DNA from: Azorhizobium caulinodans ORS 571
GTDB lineage: Bacteria; Pseudomonadota; Alphaproteobacteria; Rhizobiales; Xanthobacteraceae
Reading direction: 5' to 3'
DNA length: 64,000 nt
Assembly (NCBI RefSeq): GCF_000010525.1
Contig: NC_009937.1
Location: 4,711,001-4,775,000, forward strand
The position numbers were made by a program, and so were the translations under genes. This document shows positions 29,031-38,331 of this stretch, one piece after another (positions within the stretch are counted from its first letter, which is position 1; every line of letters starts with the position of its first letter). A model generated the notes under the pieces. The model worked only from the letters and a program-made list of their open reading frames with translations, searched no databases and was not told where the DNA came from.

Positions 29031-32000
29031 ATGTACGCGCGCCGATCCGTCCTTCCCGCCCTGCTGCTCGCGGCCACCAGCCTGCTGTCCCCGGCCCACC
29101 TTCAAGCCCAGAGCCCGGCGCCCGCCGCGCAGGCGCAGGCGGTCCAGCCGGCCTGGCCCCGGATCTACCGCTGGGACGACACGACGCTGAGGCTCTACGC
29201 GCCGCAGGTGGTCCACCGCCGCGACGGCGCCGTCCGCGCCCGCGCCGCCTTCGCCCTCACCATCAAGGACGGCACAACCCATTACGGCCGTGTCGCTTTC
29301 TACGCCCGCACGCGCACCGATTATGCGACCGGCACGCTGCGCCTCAGGGATCTTGCGGTGGAGCGGGTGGAGTTTCCCGCCGCCCCGCGCCGGGCGGACG
29401 ATCTCGCCATTCAGCTGACGCTCCAGCTCTCTGGCCAGCACATCACCCTGCCGCTCGCGCTCGTGCAGGCAGAGCTCGATGCCGCCGCCCATCCGCCGGA
29501 GCGGCTGCCGGGCGTGACCGCACCGCCCGCCATCATCTTCACCGACCGCCTGACGACGCTCGTCTCCATCGCCGGAGCGCCGGTGCTACGCCCGGTGCCC
29601 GGCGCCGATGGCTTCCAGCGCGTCATCAACACGCCGGCCCTGATCCTTCAGGATGTGGCGGGCACCCTCCATCTGCGCGCCGCGGGCACGTGGTTCGAGG
29701 GCACCAGCCTCACCGGCCCGTGGACCCCCGCCCCGGAAGTGCCGCCGGATGTGAGCACGGCCGCGGCGGCCGCCGAGGCGGTGCAGCCCGCAGATCCGCT
29801 GCTGCCGCCCAACGGGCAGCCCCTGTCGCCGCCGCCCGCGCTACTCGTCGCCACCACCCCCACCGACGTGATCCAGACCGACGGTCCCGCCAGATGGGAG
29901 GCGGTCGCGGGCACGGCGTTGCAGACCATCGGGAACGCCGATCAGGCGGTGTTCCTCTCGCCGGATACCGAGACCTATTACGTGCTGCTCGCCGGCCGCT
30001 GGTTCGCCGCCCCCGCCCTCTCCGGCCCTTGGCGCGGCATTGCCGGAACCGCCCTGCCCCGCGCGTTCGCCCACATCGCGCCGACGGACCCCAAGGCCAA
30101 CGTGCTCATCAGCGTGCCCGGCACGCCGCAGGCGCGCGAGGCCGCCATTGCCGCCTCGATCCCGCAGGTGGCGGAAGTGCCGCGCAGCACCACCGCCACG
30201 GTCGCGTATGACGGGGCGCCGCAGTTCGCGTCCATACCCGGCACGGGCCTCAGCTATGCGGTGAACAGCCCCGAGCCGGTGATCCGGACGGGCACGGGCG
30301 CCAGCTATCTGCTCTCGAAGGGCGTGTGGTTCGCCGCCCCGGCGCCGTCCGGGCCGTGGACGGTGGCGGACGCGGTTCCGCCGGCCATCTATGCCATCCC
30401 GCCGGCCTCGCCCGTCCATTACGTGACCGGCGTGCGCATCTATGGCGCCCGCGACGGCGCGGTGAGCGTCGGCTACACCCCGGCCTATATGGGTGTCGGG
30501 CTCGGGAGCGGCGACACGGTGGTCTATGGATCGGGTGTCGCCTCCCCCGGCTATGTGGGCACGCGCTGGACGCCCGCGCCTTCCACCTATGGGGTCGGAG
30601 CGGGCTTTTCGCTCGGGACATCGGGCTTCGGCTACGGCTTCTCGCCGGGCTGGTCGTGGGGCGCCGGGGCCGGCCCGCACTGGGGTCCCTATGCGGGCGC
30701 AACACCCTACGGCCGCGGCTGGGGCTTCGCCAATGCGGCGGGGGCGGACATCTACGGCCGCTGGGGCGGCGGGGTTTCGGTCGGCGCCGGCTGGGGCGGA
30801 AGCGCGGGCACGGGCGTCTGGTCGCACGGCGCCTGGGGCGGTTTCGGCGCGGGTGGCGCAGGCGGCGGCTTTGCCACCGGATTCGGCGCAGGGTTCGGTG
30901 CGGGCGGCTTCAGCGCCTACGGCGGCCACTACATGTCGAACACGTACAACTCCCACGTGACGACCAACGCCACGACCATCAACAACCAGACCATCAACAA
31001 CACCACGAATACGAACACCTCGAACACGACGACCAACAGCACTTCGACGACCACGGGCGGGGCCTCGGGCAGCACGAACGCCGGTGGCTCGTCCGGGAGC
31101 ACGACCGGTTCGTCCAGTTCGTCCGCGTCCGGTTCCTCATCGGGATCGGACGGGAAGGACAACACATCCGGCCATGACGATCACGGGCATGGCCGGACCG
31201 GCCGCGACGGCAAGGACGGGCGCGACGGGCGCGACGGCCGCCATGAGGGTCGCGACCGCGACGGGCATCAGGACAGGGACGGCACGGGCGCGGGGTCTTC
31301 CGGTTCGTCGGGAACGTCAAACGGATCGGGATCGTCGGGGTCTTCCAATTCATCCGGATCATCGAACTCCGGCGGAGCCTCGGGCGCGTCCGGCTCCTCG
31401 GGCTCTTCGGGGTCATCCGGTTCTTCCGGCCCTTCGTCGAATTCGTCTTCGGGATCGGGCAACAGCCCGGACTCCGGGCATGATGATCACGGAGGCGGGA
31501 AGGACGGCCGGGACGGCGATGGAAAGGGCGGGCATCAAGGCGGTGGAGACAACCCCGCAGACCATGTGAACGGCACCACCATGCCCGATCAGAACAAGGA
31601 CAGCCGGAGCGGCGGCGACAGCAGCGCCGATCGCGTCAACGGCACGACAATGCCCGATCAGGGCAAGGACAGCCGAGGCGGCGGCGATAACAGTGCCGAT
31701 CGCGTCAACGGCACCACAATGCCTGACCAGAACAAGGACAGCCGGAGCGGTGGCGACAGCAGTGCCGACCGCGTCAACGGCACGACAATGCCCGATCAGG
31801 ACAAGGACAGCCGAGGCGGCGCCAACAGCAGTGCCGATCGCGTCAACGGCACCACCATGCCCGATCAGAACAAGGACAGCCGGAGCGGTGGCAACAACAG
31901 CGCCGACCGCATCAACGGCACGACAATGCCCGATCAGGACAAGGACAGCCGGAGCGGCGGCAACAGCAGTGCCGACCGCGTCAACGGCACCACCATGCCC

Positions 32001-32504
32001 GATCAGGGCAAGGACAGCCGGAGCGGCGGCGACAACAGCGCCGACCGCGTCAACGGCACCACCATGCCCGATCAGGGCAAGGACAGCCGGAGCGGGGACG
32101 CTGACAAGGCGTCGAACAGCAGCGGCGTCACCACCCATCCCGACAGCACGGGCGGCAAGGCGGACAAGGACAGGAAAGGGGCCGGCGGCACGGGCGGCAA
32201 TCCCGCTGATGATCGGATAAACGGCACCAAGCGGGACGACGACGCCTCGAAGGACCGTCCGCATGCGACGGACGATGCCCAGCGCGGCGATCACGATCGC
32301 GGCGGGGACCACCGGGACGGTGAGCACCGCACCGACGGCGATCATCACGAGGGAGACCATAAGGACGGCGAGCACCGGGATGGCGATCACAAGGATGGAG
32401 ATCACCACGAGGGCGACCACAAGGACGGCGACCACCACAAGCATCGCTCCGGCGGGCATCACCGGAGCGGCCACCACAGCGGCGGCCATCACGGGCGGCG
32501 CTGA
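29031..32504 (+). CDS. Large secreted repeat protein A (carbohydrate-binding V/XII-like N-terminal region)
   Basis: 1157-aa exported protein; signal peptide about residues 1-27 (ending LQAQS). Residues about 40-540 align along their length with the next gene's product (IPGTxLxYAVNxPxPVI, SGPWTVAD, DPKANVLISVPGTPQA) and resemble proteins often annotated as carbohydrate-binding family V/XII. Then come a Gly/Trp-rich zone (540-640), an Asn/Thr stretch, a Ser/Gly stretch with collagen-like KDGRDGRDGR triplets, eight 23-residue repeats at about 842-1025 (core SADRVNGTTMPDQ) and a His/Asp-rich tail (DGDHKDGDHHEGDHK-type). No catalytic motif recognised. Surface or matrix protein likely. Start at 29031 is chosen for its GAGGG site; one four codons upstream is possible. 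Confidence 0.75.
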   Translation: MYARRSVLPALLLAATSLLSPAHLQAQSPAPAAQAQAVQPAWPRIYRWDDTTLRLYAPQVVHRRDGAVRARAAFALTIKDGTTHYGRVAFYARTRTDYATGTLRLRDLAVERVEFPAAPRRADDLAIQLTLQLSGQHITLPLALVQAELDAAAHPPERLPGVTAPPAIIFTDRLTTLVSIAGAPVLRPVPGADGFQRVINTPALILQDVAGTLHLRAAGTWFEGTSLTGPWTPAPEVPPDVSTAAAAAEAVQPADPLLPPNGQPLSPPPALLVATTPTDVIQTDGPARWEAVAGTALQTIGNADQAVFLSPDTETYYVLLAGRWFAAPALSGPWRGIAGTALPRAFAHIAPTDPKANVLISVPGTPQAREAAIAASIPQVAEVPRSTTATVAYDGAPQFASIPGTGLSYAVNSPEPVIRTGTGASYLLSKGVWFAAPAPSGPWTVADAVPPAIYAIPPASPVHYVTGVRIYGARDGAVSVGYTPAYMGVGLGSGDTVVYGSGVASPGYVGTRWTPAPSTYGVGAGFSLGTSGFGYGFSPGWSWGAGAGPHWGPYAGATPYGRGWGFANAAGADIYGRWGGGVSVGAGWGGSAGTGVWSHGAWGGFGAGGAGGGFATGFGAGFGAGGFSAYGGHYMSNTYNSHVTTNATTINNQTINNTTNTNTSNTTTNSTSTTTGGASGSTNAGGSSGSTTGSSSSSASGSSSGSDGKDNTSGHDDHGHGRTGRDGKDGRDGRDGRHEGRDRDGHQDRDGTGAGSSGSSGTSNGSGSSGSSNSSGSSNSGGASGASGSSGSSGSSGSSGPSSNSSSGSGNSPDSGHDDHGGGKDGRDGDGKGGHQGGGDNPADHVNGTTMPDQNKDSRSGGDSSADRVNGTTMPDQGKDSRGGGDNSADRVNGTTMPDQNKDSRSGGDSSADRVNGTTMPDQDKDSRGGANSSADRVNGTTMPDQNKDSRSGGNNSADRINGTTMPDQDKDSRSGGNSSADRVNGTTMPDQGKDSRSGGDNSADRVNGTTMPDQGKDSRSGDADKASNSSGVTTHPDSTGGKADKDRKGAGGTGGNPADDRINGTKRDDDASKDRPHATDDAQRGDHDRGGDHRDGEHRTDGDHHEGDHKDGEHRDGDHKDGDHHEGDHKDGDHHKHRSGGHHRSGHHSGGHHGRR
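31554..32105 (+). repeat. Eight in-frame 69-bp tandem repeats
   Basis: Eight consecutive 69-nt units inside the secreted protein A gene, each encoding 23 residues with the pattern SADRVNGTTMPDQ(N/G/D)KDSR(S/G)GG(D/N)(S/N). Units differ mainly at four positions, alternating between variant forms, so the array has expanded by unequal crossover and then drifted. A degenerate partial unit (DDRINGTKRDDDASKD) follows at about 32205-32250. Confidence 0.95.
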
Positions 32505-32806
32505 CACTTCAGCCGGTCTGCCTGCCGCTTGGAGCAATCCTCCGAAGGCATGGCATACGACATGCCAATCGCGGGGGCCGAGGAGCACGCCTCGCCCCCG
32601 CGACGCAGGTCACGCCCGATCGCCGCCCGCCCAAGGGCCCGCTTCCGAAGCCGATAGGTCTCAATGACTTACGGGAAACGCACCGAGGCAGAGACGTCGA
32701 TGAGCGCCAGATCGGGCCAATTTTGACGCGGCCCGCGCCCACTGACGCCCTTGCTTCCCCATGGTAGAGCTTGCCCACGCTGGGCGGTAAGGAGGAGCCG
32801 AAAATC
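32505..32806. other. 302-nt intergenic region between the two secreted paralogues
   Basis: No gene seen. It holds a small palindrome TGGCAT-N5-ATGCCA (32549-32565) and a strong hairpin (32567-32601). A G+C-rich stretch follows, then the GGAGGAG ribosome site of the second paralogue at 32791-32797. No convincing sigma-70 promoter is visible, but the second gene probably has its own. Confidence 0.5.
32567..32601 (+). terminator. Hairpin after secreted protein A
   Basis: TCGCGGGGGC(C)GAGG pairs with CCTCGCCCCCGCGA with one bulged base and a 6-nt loop, 60 nt after the stop codon. No T tract follows; termination function is likely but not certain. Confidence 0.5.
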
Positions 32807-35299
32807 ATGGCGACCATCACAAGCAGAACGGCGCTGGCCGCGGCACTCATGGCGTCGCTCGCCCCCATGCTGCTGGACACGACGCCCGTTCTCGCACAGC
32901 AGGCCCCTGCGGCGGCCCCGTCGCAGAATGCGCCGCTCGGCACGCCGGGCCTCGGCTGGCCGCGCAACTTCGATGTCGGCACCAACCGCCTGCAGATCTA
33001 CCAGCCGCAGATCGAGAGCTGGGACGGCGACCGCATCGGCGGCCGCGCCGCGCTCGCCATCGGCCCCGTGAACGGCGCGCCGGCCTACGGCTTCATCCAC
33101 TTCACCGCGCAGGCCAATGTGGACAAGGGCGCGGGGCTGGTGAGCCTGTCCTCCTTTGCGATCGACCAGGTGCAGGTGGCGGGCGATCCCAATGCCGCCG
33201 CCGCCGTGCGCAAGACGGTGGAACAGCGCCTGCCCAAGGGCGGCCTCACCGTGCCGCTGGTGCAGTTGCAGGCGAGCTATGCGGTCAACAAGCAGATCGC
33301 CGATCTGCGCACCCAGCCGGTGCAGAACACGCCGCCCAAGATCATCTTCACCTCCACCATGACCATTCTGGTGCCCATCGCCGGCGAGCCGGTGCTGCGG
33401 CCGGTGGAGGGCGCGCGCACCTTCCAGCGGGTCATCAACACCCAGCCCCTGCTGCTGAAGGATGACGCCGGCACCTTCCACCTCCAGGCCGCCGGCACCT
33501 GGTATGAATCGCCGAACCTCACCGGCCCGTGGGTGATCACGCCGCAGGTGCCGCAGGACGTCGCCGCTGCCGCCAAGGCCGCGCAGAAGAGCCAGAAGGC
33601 CGACCCGCTGCTGAAGCAGGACGGCAAGCCGGTGACCCCGCCCCCGGCCATCGTGGTGGCCACGCAGCCGACCGAACTGATCCAGACCGACGGCCAGCCG
33701 GAATTGCTGCCCGTCGCCGGTACGCAGCTCATGACCATGAAGAATGCCGACCATGCGGTCTTCATGGACCCGAATTCCAACGACTATTACGTCCTGATCT
33801 CGGGTCGCTGGTTCAAGGGCAAGAGCCTCGACGGCGAGTGGACCTATGTGGCCAACGACGCCCTGCCGGCGGACTTCGCCAAGATCTCGCCGGAAGATCC
33901 CAAGGCCAGCGTGCTGGTCTCGGTGGCCGGCACCCAGCAGGCGAAGGAAGCGGCCATCGCCGCCACCATCCCGCAGACCGCCACCGTGAAGCGCACGACC
34001 ACCGCCAAGGTGAGCTATGACGGCGAGCCGAAGTTCGTCGCCATTCCCGGCACGACGCTGAAGTATGCGGTGAACACGCCGCAGCCGGTCATCGAGGTGA
34101 ACCGCTCCAGCTATTACATGGTCTCGCAGGGCATCTGGTTCACTGCCAAGAGCCCGGCCGGCCCGTGGACGGTCGCGACCTTCGTGCCGGAGGCGATCTA
34201 CACCATCCCGATCACCTCGCCGATCTATTACGTCACCTATGTCCGCATCTATTCCGTCCAGCCGGACGTGGTGGTGGTGGGCTATACGCCCGGCTACATG
34301 GGCGTCATCGTCCAGCCCGGCGGCACGGTGGTCTATGGCACCGGCTACACCTGCAACGGCTATGTGGGCTCGGTCTGGTACGGCTGCCCGGCCACCTATG
34401 GCTATGGCGCCGGCTTCTCCGTGGGCACGGCGGTGGGCTTCGGCTTCGGCTTTGCTGCCGGCTGGGCCTGGGGCGCCGCCGTCACGCCCTACTGGGGGCC
34501 CTATTACGGCCCCGCGGCCTGGGGCCACTGGGGCTATGTGAACGTGAACGCCGCCAACGTCTACGGGCGCTGGGGTGGCAATGCGGTGGTGCATGGCGCC
34601 TGGGGCGTGACGCCCTATGGCACCGAATGGGCCGGCCGCAATGCTTACGGAACCACGGCACGTGGCACCGAATTCCAGGGCCGCTCGGCGGCGGCCTTCA
34701 ACCCCTACACCGGCAATTATGCCGGCGGGCGCGAGGGCAGCTATTACAACCCCTATACGGGCGCGGCGGGCGCCGGCCGGGCGGGCGTCGAGGGCAATGC
34801 CTACACCGGCAATTACGCCGCCGGACGCGAGCAGGTGCACACCAATCCCACCACGGGCCAGACGAGCGCCTCGCGCTCGGGCGCGGTGGGCAATGCCTAT
34901 ACGGGCAATGCCGCCGCCGGCCGCCAGTCCGCGGGCTACAACACCAACACGGACACCGCGCACGCCTCGCAGACCACGGTCACGCGGGACAACGGCCAGG
35001 TGAACGTGGACAGCAAGGGTGTCGCCACCAACCAGAAGACCGGCAATTCGGTGGCCTGGAACAATGGCAACATCTACACGGACCACGACGGCAACGTGTA
35101 TCAGCACAATGAGTCCGGCTGGAGCCAGCGCACCAATTCCGGCTGGCAGTCCGTGGATCGCAACGCCAACACCAACTATCTGGACAGCGAACGCCAGGCC
35201 CGGGACTGGAGCTCGCAGCGCTTCAATTCCTATGGCGGCGACCGCTTCGGCGGCGGTGGCTTCGGCGGGTTCCACGGCGGTGGCGGCTTCCGCCGCTGA
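32807..35299 (+). CDS. Large secreted protein B, paralogue of protein A (carbohydrate-binding V/XII-like)
   Basis: 830-aa exported protein from the ATG at 32807 with a strong GGAGGAG site; signal ends near PVLAQQ. Residues about 40-540 are the paralogue of protein A, sharing WPRNFDVGTNRLQIYQPQ, NTPPKIIFTSTMTILVPIAG, DPKASVLVSVAGTQQAKEA and SPAGPWTVATFVPEAIY. It keeps the Gly/Tyr/Trp-rich zone but has a different C-terminus: Tyr/Asn/Gly repeats (NAYTGNYAAGREQ and variants, about 640-710), then NVDSKGVATNQKTGNS and a Gly-rich RFGGGGFGGFHGGGGFRR end. Likely a surface or extracellular polysaccharide-binding protein. Confidence 0.78.
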   Translation: MATITSRTALAAALMASLAPMLLDTTPVLAQQAPAAAPSQNAPLGTPGLGWPRNFDVGTNRLQIYQPQIESWDGDRIGGRAALAIGPVNGAPAYGFIHFTAQANVDKGAGLVSLSSFAIDQVQVAGDPNAAAAVRKTVEQRLPKGGLTVPLVQLQASYAVNKQIADLRTQPVQNTPPKIIFTSTMTILVPIAGEPVLRPVEGARTFQRVINTQPLLLKDDAGTFHLQAAGTWYESPNLTGPWVITPQVPQDVAAAAKAAQKSQKADPLLKQDGKPVTPPPAIVVATQPTELIQTDGQPELLPVAGTQLMTMKNADHAVFMDPNSNDYYVLISGRWFKGKSLDGEWTYVANDALPADFAKISPEDPKASVLVSVAGTQQAKEAAIAATIPQTATVKRTTTAKVSYDGEPKFVAIPGTTLKYAVNTPQPVIEVNRSSYYMVSQGIWFTAKSPAGPWTVATFVPEAIYTIPITSPIYYVTYVRIYSVQPDVVVVGYTPGYMGVIVQPGGTVVYGTGYTCNGYVGSVWYGCPATYGYGAGFSVGTAVGFGFGFAAGWAWGAAVTPYWGPYYGPAAWGHWGYVNVNAANVYGRWGGNAVVHGAWGVTPYGTEWAGRNAYGTTARGTEFQGRSAAAFNPYTGNYAGGREGSYYNPYTGAAGAGRAGVEGNAYTGNYAAGREQVHTNPTTGQTSASRSGAVGNAYTGNAAAGRQSAGYNTNTDTAHASQTTVTRDNGQVNVDSKGVATNQKTGNSVAWNNGNIYTDHDGNVYQHNESGWSQRTNSGWQSVDRNANTNYLDSERQARDWSSQRFNSYGGDRFGGGGFGGFHGGGGFRR

Positions 35300-35324
35300 G
35301 CCTCGGACCGGTTCCAGAAACACG

Positions 35325-35352
35325 ACGGGCGGCCCAGCGGCCGCCCGTTTTG
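35325..35352 (+). terminator. Rho-independent terminator of secreted protein B
   Basis: Perfect 10-bp stem ACGGGCGGCC/GGCCGCCCGT, 4-nt loop CAGC, then TTTG, 26 nt after the stop codon. It also lies downstream of the convergent opgH gene. Confidence 0.75.
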
Positions 35353-35371
35353 CGTTGCGTGTCCCGATGGC

Positions 35372-37240
35372 TCACGCCGCCCGTTCGAGTCTCGTCTCCG
35401 CCGCGGGCTCCAGCCGCGCAAGGATGGCCGGCAGCGCCCCCTCCTCCGGTATGGCGCACAGCCCCGCCGCCGCGAGCTTCTGCCCGAAGGACGGCGCGGC
35501 GGTGAGCACAGCAAACGGCACCGCCAGCCAGCAGCCTGCCAGCAGGGGCAGCGTCCAGAGCAGCAGCACCGGAGCAGCGAGGGCGAGCGCCGCGCCCACC
35601 AGAAGCCCGAACAGCGTCTGCCCCCACAACCCGCGCACCGCCGCGCTGAAGGACAGGGCATGGGCATCGCGCACCTGCCCGTTCCAGCCGACAGCCGCCC
35701 GCCCGAAGGCAAGCCCCATCAAGAAGCGCGTGGTGGCCAGCGCGCTGATGGCGCCGAGCAACAGGGAGAAGGCGATCTCCAGCGCCGCCGAGGCGAAGAA
35801 GCGCAAGCCGCCGCCATAAGCCGCAAGGCCGCCCCGCCGCAGCGCCACGTCCAGCAGGCCGGCGAGCTTGGGAAACTGGCCGAGCACCAGCAGGCTGCCA
35901 TAGAGCGCCCCTGCGCCGGGACCGATCGCCTCCGCCTCTTCCGCCGAGAGCCCGAAGGCCGCGAAGGGCAGCAGGACCAGCGCCAGCGGCACCGCCGGCA
36001 CGCTCGCGAACATCAGCACGGCCCAGAGGAGCTGGAACCGGCTCACGGGTTTCAGGCCGGGAAGCCCCTGAAGGCGCAGATACTGCATGTTGCCGAGGCA
36101 CCAGCGCAGGTCGCGGGCGATGAATTCCGCGATGGTCGGCGGGTTCTCCTCATAGCTCTCGCTCTCCACCGGGACGACGCGCACCTCGTAGCCGGCCCGG
36201 CGCATCAGCACCGCCTCCACCTGATCGTGCGAGAGGATCGGCCCGCCGAGCGGCGGCGCGCCCGGCAGCACCGGCAGGTGGCAGTGCGCGTAGAAGGGCG
36301 CGATGCGGATGAGCGCATTGTGCCCCCAGAAGGGGCCGCAGTCCCCCGTCCACCAGCTGGCGCCCAGCGTGTAACAGCGCATTCCGTGGCGCATGCCGAA
36401 CTGGAAGATGCGGGCGAAGGCACTGGCGCTGGGCATGCCCACCACCAGGCTCTGCAGGATGCCGATGCGCGGATGGGCATCGAGGATGCGCACGAGGGAG
36501 AGGATCGCCTGCGCCCCCATCACGCTGTCGGCATCGAGCGGCAGCATGTAGTCATAGCCGGAGCCCCAGCGGGCGCAGAAATCGCGCACATTGCCGGCCT
36601 TGAAACCCTCGTTGACGGTGCGGCGGCGATAATGGATGCGGTGGACGCCGTCGCTCTCCTGCCAGCGGGCCACTTCCGCTTCCTCGGCGGCGGCGACCTC
36701 GGGCCGGGAGGTGTCGCTCAAAAGGAAATAGTCGAATTGCCCGCCGAAGGGAGTCGCATCGAGATCCGCCTTGACCGCCCGCAGCCGGAGCACCGCGCGG
36801 GCCGGATCCTCATTGCGCAGGGTCATGAGGATGGCGGTGCGGCTGGAGAGCCGCGCCTGCCCGGCGGCGCCCTTCAGAAAGGGGGCCGCCGCCTCGATGC
36901 CACGGGCCAGCACATGCGTCAGAAGCAGGCCGATGCTGGCGTTCCAGAAACCAATCGCGATCCAGGGCGTTGCCAGCAGCACGCAGCAGAGGAGCGCGAC
37001 ATCCACGACCCGCCAGCCGGCGAGACCGGCGAGGTGCCCTGCCCAGAGACCGACGGCAACAACCGTTGCGACGTTGAGCGTGAGCACCAGCAGGCGCCGC
37101 CAGAGAAGATTGGGCGGGCGCATGCGAAAGACGGGATCGTGATGCACGGTTTCGCGTTCTTGACGTAACAGGTGTGCATCGTGCGCAGTATCGGACGCTC
37201 GGACCGCGGGCTCCCGCTTTGGGTTCGGCCGGTTGGGCAT
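35372..37240 (-). CDS. opgH: Glucans biosynthesis glucosyltransferase H
   Basis: Inner-membrane GT2 glucosyltransferase (MdoH) that builds the linear beta-1,2-glucan backbone of osmoregulated periplasmic glucans from UDP-glucose. 622 aa from ATG 37240. It has N-terminal helices (about 50-115), the catalytic region with SRTAILMTLRNEDP, DYFLLSDTS, YDYMLPLDADSVM (DxD) and ARDLRWCLGNMQYLR, then five or six helices at the C-terminus. The periplasmic partner opgG is not adjacent, unlike in enterobacteria. Confidence 0.93.
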   Translation of the reverse strand: MPNRPNPKREPAVRASDTAHDAHLLRQERETVHHDPVFRMRPPNLLWRRLLVLTLNVATVVAVGLWAGHLAGLAGWRVVDVALLCCVLLATPWIAIGFWNASIGLLLTHVLARGIEAAAPFLKGAAGQARLSSRTAILMTLRNEDPARAVLRLRAVKADLDATPFGGQFDYFLLSDTSRPEVAAAEEAEVARWQESDGVHRIHYRRRTVNEGFKAGNVRDFCARWGSGYDYMLPLDADSVMGAQAILSLVRILDAHPRIGILQSLVVGMPSASAFARIFQFGMRHGMRCYTLGASWWTGDCGPFWGHNALIRIAPFYAHCHLPVLPGAPPLGGPILSHDQVEAVLMRRAGYEVRVVPVESESYEENPPTIAEFIARDLRWCLGNMQYLRLQGLPGLKPVSRFQLLWAVLMFASVPAVPLALVLLPFAAFGLSAEEAEAIGPGAGALYGSLLVLGQFPKLAGLLDVALRRGGLAAYGGGLRFFASAALEIAFSLLLGAISALATTRFLMGLAFGRAAVGWNGQVRDAHALSFSAAVRGLWGQTLFGLLVGAALALAAPVLLLWTLPLLAGCWLAVPFAVLTAAPSFGQKLAAAGLCAIPEEGALPAILARLEPAAETRLERAA

Positions 37241-37302
37241 CTTGGCTCCGTTGCGCAGTCGTGGGGTGTGGTGTGACGCGATATGCTCAAGAAGACCAAC
37301 GG

Positions 37303-38313
37303 ATGGAAGCACAATCCACCCGTGAAAGCTCGGCTCAAGTTGGCGCCACGGCGACTGCCCTCTGGTACGTCGGCCCGCAGCGTGCGGATGTGCGGACCGA
37401 GACGCTGCCCCGGCGCGGCGAGGGCGAACTGCTGGTGGAAACCCGCTGGAGCGCGCTGAGCCGTGGCACCGAGCGGCTGGTGTTCGCCGGGCTCGTCGGA
37501 CCCGACCACAGCGAGCGCATGCGCGCGCCCATGCAGGACGGTGAATTCCCCTTCCCGGTAAAGTACGGCTATTGCGCGGTCGGCCGTGTCGTGGAGGGGC
37601 CGCAGCGCTTCCTCGGTCGTCACGTCTTCGTGCTCCACCCCCATCAGGACCGCTTCATCGTCCAGGCTGACGACGTCCTCCCCATTCCGGAGACCGTTCC
37701 GCCCCGCCGGGCGACGCTCGCCGCCAACATGGAAACCGCACTCAACGCCCTGTGGGACAGCGGCGCTGGCGCCGGCGACCGCATCGTCGTGGTGGGGGTC
37801 GGTCTCGTCGGCCTGCTCATCACCTATCTCGCGGCGCAGTTGCCCGGCGCGGAGGTGACGGCGGTGGACCCAGACCCCGCGCGCGGCGCCATCGCGGGCT
37901 CCTTCGGCGCGCATTTCGCCGCCTGCACGCAGGCCGTGAGAGAAGCGGACGTGGTGTTCCACACCAGCGCCAGCTCGGAGGGGCTCTGCGCCGCTCTCTC
38001 CTGCTGCGCCACGGAGGCGAGCCTCGTGGAAGTGAGCTGGTATGGCGACAAGGCGGTGACCGTCGGCCTCGGCGGCAGCTTCCACGCCAAGCGCTTGCGG
38101 CTCATCTCTTCGCAGGTGGGCGCCGTGCCCGCCGCCCGCGCGCCCCGCTGGCCGCACAAGCGGCGGCTCGCCAAGGCCCTGGACCTTCTGGCGGACCCGC
38201 GCCTCGACGCGCTCATCACCGAAGACGTCGCCTTTGCCGATCTGCCCGGCGCTCTGGCGCGTATTCTGGGAGACGATCCGCAGGGCGTCGCCACCGTCGT
38301 CCGCTACGCCTGA
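37303..38313 (+). CDS. MDR-family dehydrogenase lacking zinc ligands, pterin-like cluster
   Basis: 336-aa medium-chain dehydrogenase. The Rossmann motif VVGVGLVGLLITYLAAQLPGAEVTAVDPDP binds NAD(P). The usual catalytic zinc Cys and His-Glu are not present: the segment reads TRWSALSRGTERLVF and VKYGYCAVGRVVEG, similar to BchC-like dehydrogenases. ATG 37303 (MEAQSTRES) behind GACCAACGG. First of four closely spaced plus-strand genes with the PTPS-like, glycosyltransferase and methyltransferase genes. A redox step on the pathway intermediate is inferred. Confidence 0.78.
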   Translation: MEAQSTRESSAQVGATATALWYVGPQRADVRTETLPRRGEGELLVETRWSALSRGTERLVFAGLVGPDHSERMRAPMQDGEFPFPVKYGYCAVGRVVEGPQRFLGRHVFVLHPHQDRFIVQADDVLPIPETVPPRRATLAANMETALNALWDSGAGAGDRIVVVGVGLVGLLITYLAAQLPGAEVTAVDPDPARGAIAGSFGAHFAACTQAVREADVVFHTSASSEGLCAALSCCATEASLVEVSWYGDKAVTVGLGGSFHAKRLRLISSQVGAVPAARAPRWPHKRRLAKALDLLADPRLDALITEDVAFADLPGALARILGDDPQGVATVVRYA

Positions 38314-38331
38314 CCGCCCGAGGAGTTCGCC

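Noticed and set aside
31554..32105. CRISPR-like or non-coding tandem repeat
   Set aside because: The 69-bp units are contiguous without spacers, stay in frame and encode a repeating peptide in a clear secreted protein.
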